A DNA stretch of 64,000 bases from an uncultured Flavobacteriaceae bacterium. Lineage in GTDB: Bacteria; Bacteroidota; Bacteroidia; Flavobacteriales; Flavobacteriaceae. Positions 30,188 to 40,020 of the stretch are shown here, in pieces. Numbering within the stretch: the first letter of the stretch is position 1; each line of letters starts with the position of its first letter. Position numbers and translations under genes: made by a program. The stretch lies in NCBI GenBank assembly GCA_938017825.1, contig CALIJE010000062.1:1-64000 (forward strand). Direction: 5' to 3'. Under the pieces are notes generated by a model. The model was not told where the DNA came from and searched no databases. It saw nothing but the letters and a program-made list of their open reading frames with translations.

Positions 30188-32269
30188 ATGCAAGGCTCTT
30201 GTTTTCGTTTTCTTCTTTTACTGGTTACAGGCATCATGTGTGCTCAACAACCTATTTCCAATGACAGTATTACACAACTCGATGAAGTCATTTTAATTGA
30301 TGCCCAAAAGCGAAAACTAACATTCGGAATCGTTACTTCTGAAGTAATTGGGGCAAAAACTTTTCAGAATTACAGTCCGTTAAGCATGGTACCTGCTATA
30401 AATCAGATTCCTGGAGTTTATGTGTTTTCTGGAGCATTGAATACGAACCGCATTACTATTAGGGGTATTGGTGCCCGCACCTTGTTCGGTACGAACAAAT
30501 TGCGTCTGTATTACAATGACATCCCCGTTACAAATGGGGCGGGATCTTCTGAAATAGAGGCTTACGATTTAGAAAATATCAGTCAAATTGAAGTCGTCAA
30601 AGGCCCTAAAGCAACTTCATATGGTGCTAATTTGGGTGGAGCGATTATCTTAAGTCCTAAAAAAGCTATTGGGTATTCGACTAACTTTTCCAACAATTTT
30701 ACACTGGGTTCTTTTGGATTAAAGAAGAACAATCTTTCTTTTAATCACTATGACGGCAAATTACGGTTGGGTCTTCAATATGGGCATACCCAAACCGATG
30801 GATATCGTGAAAACAACAATTTTGAACGAGACGGACTACTCTTGAACGGCACGTTTCATTTGAACAAGAACAACGCCCTATCGATTCTTCTAAATCACAT
30901 CGACTATACGGCCCAAATTCCCAGTTCACTTGGTGCTACGGCCTTCGCCGAAAATCCACAGCAAGCAACATTCACTTGGCGGACTTCGAAAGGATTCGAG
31001 GCCAATAACAGCACTTTAATTGGTCTTTCATTAGCTCACGAATTTAACCCGACCCTGAAAAACACCACTAGTGTTTTCTATAGCTACCTAGACCACTACG
31101 AGGCGCGGCCGTTCGGAATATTAGACGAATTTACCAACGGATATGGGTTTCGAACACGGTTCGAGGGCAGTTTTCCATTTTTAAAAAATACTGCTACATT
31201 CCAGCTTGGGGCAGAACTGTTCAAAGACGCCTATCGCTGGAAAGAGTTTGAAAATTTGTACCAAGACAACAATGGCAATGGAAGCCTGCAAGGAGACCTT
31301 TTCGCAAGAAATACGGAGTTTCGCAATCAGCTGAACACTTTTGCCTCCCTTTTGCTTCCTTTATCAAAGGCTTTTTCTGCGCAAGCGGGACTCAATGTGA
31401 ACAAAACCGATTACGATTACACCGATCTATTCAATACCGGGATAGCAAATAGAAGTGCCGCCCGTAAGTTTAAGGCTATTTTAATGCCCAATCTTAATCT
31501 GAACTACACGCTTTCTCAGAAACATCGTATTTATGGCAATATCAGTAGGGGTTTTTCTAACCCTAGCCTCGAGGAAACCTTAACACCAGATGGTGTCATC
31601 AACCCAGATATCACCCAAGAAACTGGTACCAACGTTGAGCTGGGTGGAAATTTTAGATGGGCGGAGAACAATTTCAATCTCGAATTGGTAGTCTATCAAA
31701 TGAACATTCAAAATCTTTTGGTCGCCCAGCGAGTGGGCGAAGATCAATTTATCGGAAAAAATGCGGGCAAGACAAAACATCAGGGTGTTGAAGTTTCAAT
31801 GAACTATCAAATTCGATTCTCGACTAATTTCAATGTACAGCCGTTTTTGAACTATACCTTAAACAATCACGAGTTTGTTGATTTTGTGGATGGTGACAAT
31901 GATTTTTCGGGAAATGCCCTGACGGGTGTACCCAAACATCGTATACATAGCGGACTGCAAATGCGACTCTTTTCCAATTTTTATTGGAACACAACCTATC
32001 AGCATGTGGGTGCCATTCCGTTAACGGATGCGAACACCCTATCAAGCGAATCATTTAATCTTGTGCATTCAAGAATGGGCTACCACAAGAATCTAACAAC
32101 GAAATTCACCGTAGGTGTAGCTATTGGGGTAAACAATCTATTCGACACGATCTACGCACAGTCGGTACTTATCAATACCAGAGGTTTCGGCGGAAACGAA
32201 CCACGCTATTATTATCCAGGCGATGCGCGTAACTTTTATGGAAGTCTACGTCTAGGCTATAAGCTCTAG
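30188..32269 (+). CDS. TonB-dependent outer-membrane receptor, siderophore/FecA-like
   Basis: 693 residues. Signal peptide ~1-19 (LLLLVTGIMCAQQ), a TonB-box-like region (QLDEVILIDAQKRK), a plug at ~45-160 (SMVPAINQIPGVYVFSGAL, NRITIRGIGARTLFGTNKL, IEVVKGPKATSYGANLGGA) and a barrel ending GSLRLGYKL. It lacks the carboxypeptidase-like domain. Such receptors usually import ferric chelates, but no Fur box or iron gene is seen beside it. Its TAG stop shares the palindrome CTAG with the stop of glycyl-tRNA synthetase on the other strand, so the genes overlap tail to tail by 4 bases. Confidence 0.88.
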   Translation: MQGSCFRFLLLLVTGIMCAQQPISNDSITQLDEVILIDAQKRKLTFGIVTSEVIGAKTFQNYSPLSMVPAINQIPGVYVFSGALNTNRITIRGIGARTLFGTNKLRLYYNDIPVTNGAGSSEIEAYDLENISQIEVVKGPKATSYGANLGGAIILSPKKAIGYSTNFSNNFTLGSFGLKKNNLSFNHYDGKLRLGLQYGHTQTDGYRENNNFERDGLLLNGTFHLNKNNALSILLNHIDYTAQIPSSLGATAFAENPQQATFTWRTSKGFEANNSTLIGLSLAHEFNPTLKNTTSVFYSYLDHYEARPFGILDEFTNGYGFRTRFEGSFPFLKNTATFQLGAELFKDAYRWKEFENLYQDNNGNGSLQGDLFARNTEFRNQLNTFASLLLPLSKAFSAQAGLNVNKTDYDYTDLFNTGIANRSAARKFKAILMPNLNLNYTLSQKHRIYGNISRGFSNPSLEETLTPDGVINPDITQETGTNVELGGNFRWAENNFNLELVVYQMNIQNLLVAQRVGEDQFIGKNAGKTKHQGVEVSMNYQIRFSTNFNVQPFLNYTLNNHEFVDFVDGDNDFSGNALTGVPKHRIHSGLQMRLFSNFYWNTTYQHVGAIPLTDANTLSSESFNLVHSRMGYHKNLTTKFTVGVAIGVNNLFDTIYAQSVLINTRGFGGNEPRYYYPGDARNFYGSLRLGYKL

Positions 32270-33816
32270 ACCTGATTCATCCTCATTAACCACGACTTCA
32301 TATCGACCTCTTTGTGGATTATTCCTTTCAGTTCTGAAATTGCCACACGCTGCTGCTGCATGGTATCGCGATGACGAATGGTCACCGTTTGGTCTTCCAA
32401 TGATTGATGATCTACGGTGATGCAGAATGGTGTGCCGTTTGCGTCCTGTCTTCGGTAACGACGGCCAACGGCGTCTTTCTGATCATAGATAACATTAAAA
32501 TCCCATTTAAGGTCATCGATGATTTCATGGGCCAATTCGGGCAAACCATCTTTTTTGACCAAGGGGAAAACTGCGGCTTTAGTCGGGGCCAACACTGCAG
32601 GCAACTTTAGAACCGTTCTTGTAGTGCCATTTTCAAGTTCCTCTTCTTGTAAAGAATTTGAGAATACCGCCAAGAACATCCGATCCAAACCAATTGAAGT
32701 CTCTACAACGCAGGGCACGTAGTTTTTGCTTTCATCTGTATCGAAATACTGTAATTTTTTACCCGAGAACTCCTGATGTTTGCTCAGATCAAAGTCGGTT
32801 CGGGAATGAATTCCCTCCAACTCTTTAAAACCAAATGGAAAACGAAATTCTATATCGGCTGCGGCATCGGCATAATGGGCCAATTTTTCATGATCATGAA
32901 AGCGATAATTATCTGCTCCCATACCCAAAGACAAATGCCATTTCATGCGGTGCTCTTTCCAATACTCGTACCAATCAGATTGTGTACCGGGCTTGATAAA
33001 AAACTGCATTTCCATCTGTTCGAATTCGCGCATCCTAAAAATGAATTGTCTTGCTACGATCTCGTTGCGAAATGCCTTTCCGGTTTGCGCAATTCCGAAG
33101 GGAATTTTTAGGCGTCCGGTTTTTTGCACATTTAGAAAGTTCACAAAAATACCTTGCGCCGTTTCAGGGCGAAGATATAGGTCCATAGCACTATCTGCAG
33201 AGGCACCAAGCTTTGTGCCGAACATCAAATTAAATTGTTTAACATCGGTCCAATTTTTAGACCCCGACATAGGACAGGCGATTTCCAATTCCTCAATGAG
33301 CTTTTTTACATCGGCCAAATCTTCATTTTCCAAAGATTGCCCTAATCGCTTGAGAATGGTGTCTATTTTTTCCTGATAATCTTTTACGCGCTGGTTGGTG
33401 GCCAAAAATTCTTCTTTATTAAATGCATCCCCAAAACGCTTTGCCGCTTTTTTAACTTCTCGCTCTATTTTGGTCTCGATTTTAGCAGTATAATCTTCCA
33501 CCAATACATCGGCCCGATAGCGTTTTTTTGAATCCTTATTATCAATCAAAGGATCATTGAAAGCATCGACATGACCAGAAGCCTTCCATGTAGTAGGGTG
33601 CATGAAAATAGCGGCATCAATCCCGACAATATTCTCATTTAGCTGTACCATTGCTTTCCACCAGTACTCCCGAATGTTCTTTTTGAGTTCCGCACCGTTT
33701 TGTGCATAGTCATAGACCGCACTAAGTCCGTCATATATCTCACTTGATTGAAACACATAGCCATACTCCTTTGCATGGGATATGACCTTTTTAAATAAAT
33801 CTTCTTGACTTGCCAT
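32266..33816 (-). CDS. glyS: Glycine--tRNA ligase (single-chain, eukaryotic/archaeal-type)
   Basis: 516 residues. It charges tRNA-Gly with glycine in the cytosol. It is the homodimeric class II form: motif 1 region near VGIDAAIFMHPTTWKASGHV, LYLRPETAQGIFVNF, motif 2 FRMREFEQMEMQFF, motif 3 VVETSIGLDRMFLAVF and the anticodon-binding domain from ~400. The protein is longer than the ~460-residue Bacillus form because of an Arg/Lys/Glu-rich insertion at ~100-180. No bacterial alpha/beta GlyQ/GlyS pair is needed. The symbol glyQS is also used. Confidence 0.95.
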   Translation of the reverse strand: MASQEDLFKKVISHAKEYGYVFQSSEIYDGLSAVYDYAQNGAELKKNIREYWWKAMVQLNENIVGIDAAIFMHPTTWKASGHVDAFNDPLIDNKDSKKRYRADVLVEDYTAKIETKIEREVKKAAKRFGDAFNKEEFLATNQRVKDYQEKIDTILKRLGQSLENEDLADVKKLIEELEIACPMSGSKNWTDVKQFNLMFGTKLGASADSAMDLYLRPETAQGIFVNFLNVQKTGRLKIPFGIAQTGKAFRNEIVARQFIFRMREFEQMEMQFFIKPGTQSDWYEYWKEHRMKWHLSLGMGADNYRFHDHEKLAHYADAAADIEFRFPFGFKELEGIHSRTDFDLSKHQEFSGKKLQYFDTDESKNYVPCVVETSIGLDRMFLAVFSNSLQEEELENGTTRTVLKLPAVLAPTKAAVFPLVKKDGLPELAHEIIDDLKWDFNVIYDQKDAVGRRYRRQDANGTPFCITVDHQSLEDQTVTIRHRDTMQQQRVAISELKGIIHKEVDMKSWLMRMNQV

Positions 33817-33876
33817 TAGGCAAAAATAGAATAATCTACTTCGATTAGCCTAATGGAGGGTGTAGAAAAATGTAAT

Positions 33877-34764
33877 TTATTTCAACTGAAATTCAGTAGT
33901 GGAAAGTAACTTCTCGTCTTCAAATACATTTAAGGTATAAGTTCCTCTTTTCAGCGAACCTTGGGGTACAGTAATCACCGCGCAAACATCTTGTTGTGTG
34001 CCTTCAAAATCAAATTCGGCACGTTTGCTATATACGTTACCGTTCACATTTATGGTGTTGGCGTTGTCTTCAATAACCTGCATGTTGTTCCCCAATAATT
34101 GAAAATAAAGGATTCTTTTGTTCCCAGAGGACAAGGGATCTGCCATCACAAGTGCGCAACCTTCGATCTTTTCAACAACCGAAGCCTTATTCGTCTGAAT
34201 GCGCCTACCGTTTCTTAACCGAATACCACTGGCTCTGGCACCTTCAATTTTTAGATATGTTTTGGTTTTCGCCTTTTCCATGGCCTCTTTCGCCAGACGA
34301 CGTTCTTGAGCTTCCGCCTCTCCTATGGCATTGCGAACTGTCTCTAGCTCCTTTAGCGTTTCTGCGTTACGCTCGGTCAACTGAGAATTGGTATATCTTA
34401 AAAAATTGTTCTTTATTTCCAAGCTATCATTTCGCGCATCAAGCTTGCGAAGCTCGGTTTTGTATTCCTTGAACTTTTCAATGGTAAAGGAAAGTCTTGC
34501 AACAGAATCCAATAAGCGATCAACCGATTCTTTCGATTTTTGCAATTCAATCTCAGCTACTTCATTAGCCCCCTTTACATTTTCGAGATCAGCCTTCATC
34601 AAAGTAAGATCCTTTGTAAGAATGGCCTTTTGTTCCTCTAAAAAATTGATTTGATTTTTTGACTGGGCATAGCTGTAATAAAAGGCAATGAGAATGCCTA
34701 ATATTATGGCTGCCATGGCAGCCAGTACTATGTTGTTGTTGATTTTCTTATCTTGATTATCCAT
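33877..34764 (-). CDS. Membrane-anchored coiled-coil protein of unknown function
   Basis: 295 residues from the ATG at 34764 (MDNQDKKINNN); the frame stays open to 34830 but that extension does not look like protein. A short cytoplasmic tail, one transmembrane helix (~11-32, IVLAAMAAIILGILIAFYY), a long coiled coil (~40-175, rich in Lys/Glu/Leu heptads) and a beta-rich C-terminal domain (~180-295) containing ASGIRLRNGRRIQTNKASVV can be seen. The C-terminal domain would lie in the periplasm. No named family recognised. It is divergent from the ComF-type gene with only ~50 bases between. Confidence 0.8.
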   Translation of the reverse strand: MDNQDKKINNNIVLAAMAAIILGILIAFYYSYAQSKNQINFLEEQKAILTKDLTLMKADLENVKGANEVAEIELQKSKESVDRLLDSVARLSFTIEKFKEYKTELRKLDARNDSLEIKNNFLRYTNSQLTERNAETLKELETVRNAIGEAEAQERRLAKEAMEKAKTKTYLKIEGARASGIRLRNGRRIQTNKASVVEKIEGCALVMADPLSSGNKRILYFQLLGNNMQVIEDNANTINVNGNVYSKRAEFDFEGTQQDVCAVITVPQGSLKRGTYTLNVFEDEKLLSTTEFQLK

Positions 34765-34814
34765 CAAAAAAACAAGCGTTAAGTAGGTATATAAATATAG
34801 GTTAAGATTCGAGT

Positions 34815-35522
34815 TTGTATAAGTTAACAAATATACTAAATGCCATCAATAACATTCTACTACCCAGGGTGTGTTTTGGATGTAATGCGCATTTATCCCG
34901 AGGAGAAGAACACCTATGTACTGTTTGTCGAAACGATCTACCACTCACCGAGTACAACTTTAACGCTGAAAATCCCATAGATCGTATATTTTTTGGTCGA
35001 ATTGATGTGAAAAAAGCGAGTTCTTTTCTCTATTTCAGGGAAAACAGCATAGTTCAACGGCTAATTCATCATTTGAAGTACAGAAACCAGCCACAAATAG
35101 GCAAATTTTTAGGGGATTGGTACGGACAAGTATTACAAGAAGACAATTCCCTGGTGGAAACAATTGATTATGTGATTCCAGTACCCCTTCATCGCACCAA
35201 ACTAAGACAACGTGGGTATAATCAAGTATCTCAATTCGCAGAACGCCTAGCACACTATTTGCGAGCCGATACCATCGAAAACTTGCTCAAAAAAACAGCA
35301 AATACAAAGACACAGACCAAAAAAGGTAGAATTGGACGTTCGCAAGGAAATGAGGCACTTTATATTCTTGAAAATACGACGCTATTAGAACATAAGAACG
35401 TTTTACTGGTCGATGATGTTATTACTACCGGCGCTACTATGGAAATCTGCGCAGAAACCTTATTGCAAATACCGGGAATCTCAGTCTATGTTACCAGTAT
35501 GGCCGTTGTACCGCTTGCGTAA
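34815..35522 (+). CDS. ComF-family phosphoribosyltransferase-like protein
   Basis: 235 residues. An N-terminal zinc-ribbon (CFGCNAHL...LCTVC, four Cys at ~20-39) is followed by a type I PRTase domain with VIPVPLHRTKLRQRGYNQ and the PRPP-binding loop VLLVDDVITTGATMEIC at ~195. ComF proteins help DNA uptake in naturally competent bacteria, and the family also occurs widely in others. The start is a TTG at 34815: a stop at 34803-34805 closes the frame upstream and no ATG lies before the first Cys. Confidence 0.88.
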   Translation: MYKLTNILNAINNILLPRVCFGCNAHLSRGEEHLCTVCRNDLPLTEYNFNAENPIDRIFFGRIDVKKASSFLYFRENSIVQRLIHHLKYRNQPQIGKFLGDWYGQVLQEDNSLVETIDYVIPVPLHRTKLRQRGYNQVSQFAERLAHYLRADTIENLLKKTANTKTQTKKGRIGRSQGNEALYILENTTLLEHKNVLLVDDVITTGATMEICAETLLQIPGISVYVTSMAVVPLA

Positions 35523-35580
35523 GCTGCTTTAAAACGCTAGAAATAACATATTTTTATGAAGACTGAGGAAAAATTGCCCA

Positions 35581-35609
35581 TTGGCATGTACAAATAAATC
35601 GTTTCTTTG
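35581..35609 (+). promoter_or_regulatory. Candidate promoter for the Ig-like lipoprotein gene
   Basis: TTG at 35581-35583, an 18-base spacer, then TTTCTTTG (one mismatch to TAnnTTTG), 20 bases upstream of the ATG at 35630. Spacing fits the flavobacterial sigma-A consensus. Confidence 0.45.
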
Positions 35610-35629
35610 CCCTATCGAAGTCATATACT

Positions 35630-37243
35630 ATGATACGACGCATCTTAGCGGGTTTCTTTTTATTTTTTATGGTCGCTGCGCTATTGCAATGTGCAAATAG
35701 GGGAAGTCCGACTGGTGGGCCGCAAGATGTTGCTCCTCCAGTACTCGTAAGGGCAGAACCTGAAAATATGTCCATCAATTTTGAAGGAAACACAATACGG
35801 TTGTATTTCGATGAATATATAAAACTAGAAAATCTACAGGAACAGCTTATCGTTTCACCTCCGCTCAAATACCTGCCAGAGATTACACCCCAAGGGGGGA
35901 CCAACAAGTATGTCGAAATAAAAATAAAGGACACTCTTAAGGAAAATACCACCTATACCCTAAACTTTGGCCAAAGTATAGTTGATAACAATGAGGGTAA
36001 TCCTGCTGCATACCTTTCGTATGTTTTTTCCACTGGTGACTATATCGACTCCTTAAAATTGCAAGGGGTCGTCAAAGATGCCTTCAACCAGAAAGCAGAT
36101 GATTTTATAAGTGTAATGCTCTTTGAAATTGACAGCGCTTACACCGACTCTACAGTATATAAGCGGCCCCCGAACTATATTACCAATACCTTGGACAGTA
36201 CGGTCATTTTTTCAATAAACAATGTAAAAGAAGGAAACTATGCCCTTTTCGGGCTAAAAGACGAGGGGAAGAACAACGTCTTCGACCAAAATATCGACAA
36301 AATAGGTTTCTTGAAAGACACGATCAGCTTGCCCACCGATTCGATTTTTCTCTTGAACCTTTTTCGGGAAATTCCAAACTACGCGATGTCGGTCCCAAGT
36401 TATGCCGCTAAAAACAAAATTATTTTTGGGTATTTTGGTGATGGCGCGAATGTGAAGATCCAACCGCTCACCAAGTTACCCGATACCGTTCGAACAAAAA
36501 TTCTCAAAGTAAAGGATAAAGACTCCTTGAATTTTTGGTTCACGCCTTTTGAGGCAGATAGCATCCTATTTACGGTTACCAATAATCGACTGAATGTTAT
36601 AGATACATTCAATGTGAAATCTAGAAAAGTGGGGGTCGATTCCCTGAAACTTAGCCCAAGTGTTTCTGGTAGTCTCGACTTTGACCGCCCTTATCACATT
36701 GCCGCAAACATTCCTTTGGTAAAACTCGATTCCTCGAAATTTGCCTTAATAAATTCAGATTCTGTTGCAGTAGCCTTACGGGTACAATTAGATTCACTGG
36801 CCAATAAAGTAGATTTCGATTTTGAGATAGAACCGGCCCAGTCGTATAATTTGACCTTATTGCCTGGTGCTTTAACCGACTTCTTCGGTGTCGAAAACGA
36901 TACAACCAACTACAACCTCTCTACCAAAGCATTGGAAGAATACGGGAATCTCACCTTAAAACTAAATGGTCAAGTAAAGTATCCGCTTATCGCGCAACTA
37001 ACCGATGAAAGGGGAGCAATGATAAAAGAACGCTTTGTAGAAGAAACAGAAGATATTAAATTCAATAATATTGATCCGGCAACCTATTTGATTCGGGTTA
37101 TTTTCGATACGAATGCAAATCGAAAATGGGATACAGGATCATATCTTAAGAAATTACAGCCCGAGAAAGTACTTTATTTTCCTGAAGCCATCGAGGTACG
37201 GGCTAACTGGGAATTGGAGCAGACGTTCAACATTTCTAATTAA
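35630..37243 (+). CDS. Ig-like (SbsA-type, Big_5) domain lipoprotein
   Basis: 537 residues. A lipoprotein signal ends at Cys21 (AALLQCANRG), followed by the SPTGGPQD stretch often seen in this Bacteroidota family. A bacterial Ig-like domain occupies ~35-130 (PPVLVRAEPENMSINFEG, IRLYFDEYIKL, TTYTLNFGQSIVDNNEGN). Further beta-rich parts follow, including a region typical of outer-membrane-attached proteins (IRVIFDTNANRKWDTG near the end). The exact job is unknown. The next gene starts 9 bases later on the same strand. Confidence 0.85.
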   Translation: MIRRILAGFFLFFMVAALLQCANRGSPTGGPQDVAPPVLVRAEPENMSINFEGNTIRLYFDEYIKLENLQEQLIVSPPLKYLPEITPQGGTNKYVEIKIKDTLKENTTYTLNFGQSIVDNNEGNPAAYLSYVFSTGDYIDSLKLQGVVKDAFNQKADDFISVMLFEIDSAYTDSTVYKRPPNYITNTLDSTVIFSINNVKEGNYALFGLKDEGKNNVFDQNIDKIGFLKDTISLPTDSIFLLNLFREIPNYAMSVPSYAAKNKIIFGYFGDGANVKIQPLTKLPDTVRTKILKVKDKDSLNFWFTPFEADSILFTVTNNRLNVIDTFNVKSRKVGVDSLKLSPSVSGSLDFDRPYHIAANIPLVKLDSSKFALINSDSVAVALRVQLDSLANKVDFDFEIEPAQSYNLTLLPGALTDFFGVENDTTNYNLSTKALEEYGNLTLKLNGQVKYPLIAQLTDERGAMIKERFVEETEDIKFNNIDPATYLIRVIFDTNANRKWDTGSYLKKLQPEKVLYFPEAIEVRANWELEQTFNISN

Positions 37244-37252
37244 CTTATCTTC

Positions 37253-37930
37253 ATGAAGTACTTTATATTATTTATGTTTTTTGTTCTTGAATTTGGGTTT
37301 GCTCAACAACCAGTGAATGTGAACAAAGAAAATGCAACCTTCGAAATCGGCTCTGACAACGCTCCTTTTCTGAGGGCTACTTCAAAATCTTTGCCCAAGG
37401 TAGAGGGCTCCACATATTTAGATAAAGAATGGCAACAAGCCAGTATCACCGATATAGGGACAAAGAAGGTAGTAAAATTGTTGGCCCGGTTCAATGCGTA
37501 CAGTAAAGAAATTGAAATTTTAAAGGAAAAAGACTTTGTTGCACTTAAACCCGTTGCAGGATTATCGGTTGAGCTAAATGACAAAACTTTTATCCCCGTA
37601 CGAACGAAGGATGACACTAAGGCGTTTTTTGCAGAAGCTATTGTGCAAGGAAAATTCTCTCTTTTTAGGGTTTTCGACGTTAGAATTGTAAAAGCAGTTT
37701 CGGATGCTACCCTACTAAATGTTGAAAATAACGATAGGGTGACCATCATTGACAAACTCTATTATAGCAACGATACTGAAACAATTGGTGAATTACCAAA
37801 AAAGAAGAAAATGGTTTTGGCGCTTTTCGATAATGAAACCCAAAGTTTTATTAGCAAGGAGAAGCTTTCAGTGAAAAAGAACGAAGAGCTCATCAGGGCC
37901 ATTCAACAGTATAACAAAAATGCAAATTAG
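37253..37930 (+). CDS. Secreted hypothetical protein
   Basis: 225 residues with signal peptide 1-18 (FFVLEFGFAQ). The mature chain is Lys/Glu-rich with mixed alpha/beta character (VKLLARFNAYSKEIEILKEK; KKKKMVLALFDNETQSFI). No family is recognised. It probably shares a transcript with the Ig-like lipoprotein (9-base gap), and its stop lies 2 bases from that of the convergent nitrilase gene. Confidence 0.8.
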   Translation: MKYFILFMFFVLEFGFAQQPVNVNKENATFEIGSDNAPFLRATSKSLPKVEGSTYLDKEWQQASITDIGTKKVVKLLARFNAYSKEIEILKEKDFVALKPVAGLSVELNDKTFIPVRTKDDTKAFFAEAIVQGKFSLFRVFDVRIVKAVSDATLLNVENNDRVTIIDKLYYSNDTETIGELPKKKKMVLALFDNETQSFISKEKLSVKKNEELIRAIQQYNKNAN

Positions 37931-37932
37931 GT

Positions 37933-38706
37933 CTAAAGAAAGGCAAATTGGTCTGCATCTTCTAAAAACCGCAATTTTGTTCTTGTTCCAGTAATATGTT
38001 CTTTAAAGAGACTTGCGTAAACGACCTCCTCTTTTTGCGAAAAGGCCAAACGCTCCCCTAAGCAATCGAAAACGGCTGAATGTCCTGGATATTCATGACC
38101 CAAATTATCGTTTCCGATGCGATTTACTCCTATGCAATACGACATATTTTCTATAGCGCGCGCTTTCAATAAGGTATCCCAAGCTGTTATTCTAGGTTTT
38201 GGCCAATTAGCCACATATACTAAGAGGTCGTAGCCCTCCGTATTCCTGGCCCACACAGGAAATCTTAGGTCATAACATACCATGGGACAAATTCGAAACC
38301 CTTTGTACACGACGATCAATTTTTCGTTACCGGCTTTATATACTTTGTCCTCCCCTGCCAAGGTAAAGGTATGTCGCTTATCATAGGTATCGTAGCTTCC
38401 GTCTGGGCGAACAAAAAACAAGCGATTCGAATAATTTTCATTATCAAAAAAAGGTAGACTTCCTACCAAGGCCGCATTCTTTTCCTTTGAAAGCTGTTGC
38501 ATCCAATTGAGGGTCAATATACCCTCATCCTTTCCTAAATTTTCGGGAGTCATGGTGAATCCGGTAGTAAACATCTCAGGGAGGATGATCAAATCGACAT
38601 TCATAGAAATGGAAGCGATTTTTCTTGAAAATTCCGCTCTATTCAGCTTAGGGTTTTCCCATAGCAATGCGGATTGTATTAAGGCAATTTGCAGTTTTTT
38701 AGCCAT
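37933..38706 (-). CDS. Nitrilase-superfamily amidohydrolase, omega-amidase (YafV/Nit2-like)
   Basis: 257 residues. The Glu-Lys-Cys triad is complete: Glu44 in ILPEMFTTGF, Lys110 in YDKRHTF, Cys144 in MVCYDLRFPVWARN. The sequence fits the Nit2/YafV branch, which hydrolyses alpha-ketoglutaramate or related amides and is regarded as a metabolite-repair enzyme. It lies 9 bases downstream of the Nudix gene and closes a four-gene minus-strand run. Substrate assignment is from family resemblance. Confidence 0.9.
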   Translation of the reverse strand: MAKKLQIALIQSALLWENPKLNRAEFSRKIASISMNVDLIILPEMFTTGFTMTPENLGKDEGILTLNWMQQLSKEKNAALVGSLPFFDNENYSNRLFFVRPDGSYDTYDKRHTFTLAGEDKVYKAGNEKLIVVYKGFRICPMVCYDLRFPVWARNTEGYDLLVYVANWPKPRITAWDTLLKARAIENMSYCIGVNRIGNDNLGHEYPGHSAVFDCLGERLAFSQKEEVVYASLFKEHITGTRTKLRFLEDADQFAFL

Positions 38707-38715
38707 GCTATAAAG

Positions 38716-39333
38716 TTAGTCAAAATATACCTCTGAGGAATTGTTTACCAGCTCAAACAAATGCGTTAACTGTGATTTCAAAATACGGTCTTCGGAAAGT
38801 TCAGGAAGGCTATCCATCGAGAAAAAGTCCGCTCCCTGCATATCAAAGCCATGGGCAAGGTCACCACCGGAAATCTTGCAGAAAAACATCAATTTGTAAA
38901 TGTAATAAGGTTCGGGCGGATGTTCATGACAACGTTTATCATAAATCGCCAACAATCGAACAATTTCGGCATCGAGGCCCGTTTCTTCTTTTATTTCCTT
39001 TATCACCGCTTCAGACGGGGTGTCGCCTATATCGGCCCAGCCTCCTGGTATCGTCCATTTACCATCTACACTTTCTTTAGCCATAAGAATTTCGTTCTTT
39101 TCATTCAGAACAAACCCCCTTACATCTACCTTTACGGTCGGGTATTCTTTAACGGGCAAATAGAAATCAATCAATTTTTCAATTGGGGTATCTGTTACTT
39201 TCGCTAATAAGTTCAGCACAATTTGTTTGATTTGTTCGTAGCGCTCTTTGTCATATCCGCTTTCGGCGTACAATAAACCCTTGTCTGCCAGACTTTTTAA
39301 CTTTTTAAGTTGTGTTAAGGTAGATTTTGACAT
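38716..39333 (-). CDS. Nudix hydrolase with N-terminal helical domain
   Basis: 205 residues. An N-terminal ~65-residue helical extension (as in the Nudix_N_2 group) precedes the Nudix fold. The Nudix box runs WTIPGGWADIGDTPSEAV then IKEIKEETGLDAE; relative to the consensus, Asp stands for the first Glu and Lys for Arg, as seen in this subgroup. Such enzymes cleave nucleoside diphosphates linked to another group, for example ADP-ribose. It lies 16 bases downstream of the AlkD-type gene. Confidence 0.9.
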   Translation of the reverse strand: MSKSTLTQLKKLKSLADKGLLYAESGYDKERYEQIKQIVLNLLAKVTDTPIEKLIDFYLPVKEYPTVKVDVRGFVLNEKNEILMAKESVDGKWTIPGGWADIGDTPSEAVIKEIKEETGLDAEIVRLLAIYDKRCHEHPPEPYYIYKLMFFCKISGGDLAHGFDMQGADFFSMDSLPELSEDRILKSQLTHLFELVNNSSEVYFD

Positions 39334-39349
39334 TTTGCAATTGTATATA

Positions 39350-40018
39350 TTAAAGTAACCGTAAAGCTTCCCTTTTGCTCAAATTAGTCAATGGAGTGCG
39401 ATGTACAAAATCCAAAACCCATTGCGGATTAATTCTACTATAGTCTCGCAAAACCCATCCTATGGCCTTATTGATAAAAAACTCCTTTGAATCTAACAGA
39501 GACTTTATGGTAAATTCCAATAAATCAGTGTCTAACTCCTCTTTGTACTTTAGTTGAAATAACAAGGCAGTACGTTGCAGCCACATATGATCGGACTTCA
39601 ACCAACTCGCAACAATTGGTTTTCGCTGCTCTGGATACATTTTGAAGTACGCCCCTACTAATTTGGTCGCAATAAAATCTACAGTGTCCCACCATGAATT
39701 AGTTTGCACCATAAATTCAAAAAGGGCCATATCATCATGGGTAAAGTGTTTGGCATATTTGAGCATCAATTCCTGAGCCATATAATGATACTCCCGTTGG
39801 GGCTTGCACCAAAGTTTTTTTACAATTTCAACCGCTTCTTCTTTTGGCGGTAAAAATTGTTTCACCAAAAAAGGCTTTTGAATTTGCCTTCTCTGTGGAG
39901 TTTTGATTCCATAATAGGCGAACTGATTACGCATATAGGCTTTTTGCTCTTTTGCAATTTGTGCGTTTGCACTTTTTCGAAACTCGGTTGTCAAAGTGCC
40001 GATAAAATCTTCTGCCAT
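39350..40018 (-). CDS. DNA alkylation repair protein, AlkD-like HEAT-repeat family
   Basis: 222 residues, all-helical. The family pattern is visible: AYMRNQFAYYGIKTPQRR, WCKPQREYHYMAQELMLKY, FMVQTNSWWDTVDFIATKLVG, and the end FINKAIGWVLRDYSRINP. AlkD-type glycosylases remove bulky or cationic alkylated bases from DNA. The ATG at 40018 lies 2 bases after the ankyrin stop; a TTG at 40024 would give an overlap and is less likely. It is the second gene of the run opposite katG. Confidence 0.9.
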   Translation of the reverse strand: MAEDFIGTLTTEFRKSANAQIAKEQKAYMRNQFAYYGIKTPQRRQIQKPFLVKQFLPPKEEAVEIVKKLWCKPQREYHYMAQELMLKYAKHFTHDDMALFEFMVQTNSWWDTVDFIATKLVGAYFKMYPEQRKPIVASWLKSDHMWLQRTALLFQLKYKEELDTDLLEFTIKSLLDSKEFFINKAIGWVLRDYSRINPQWVLDFVHRTPLTNLSKREALRLL

Positions 40019-40020
40019 TT

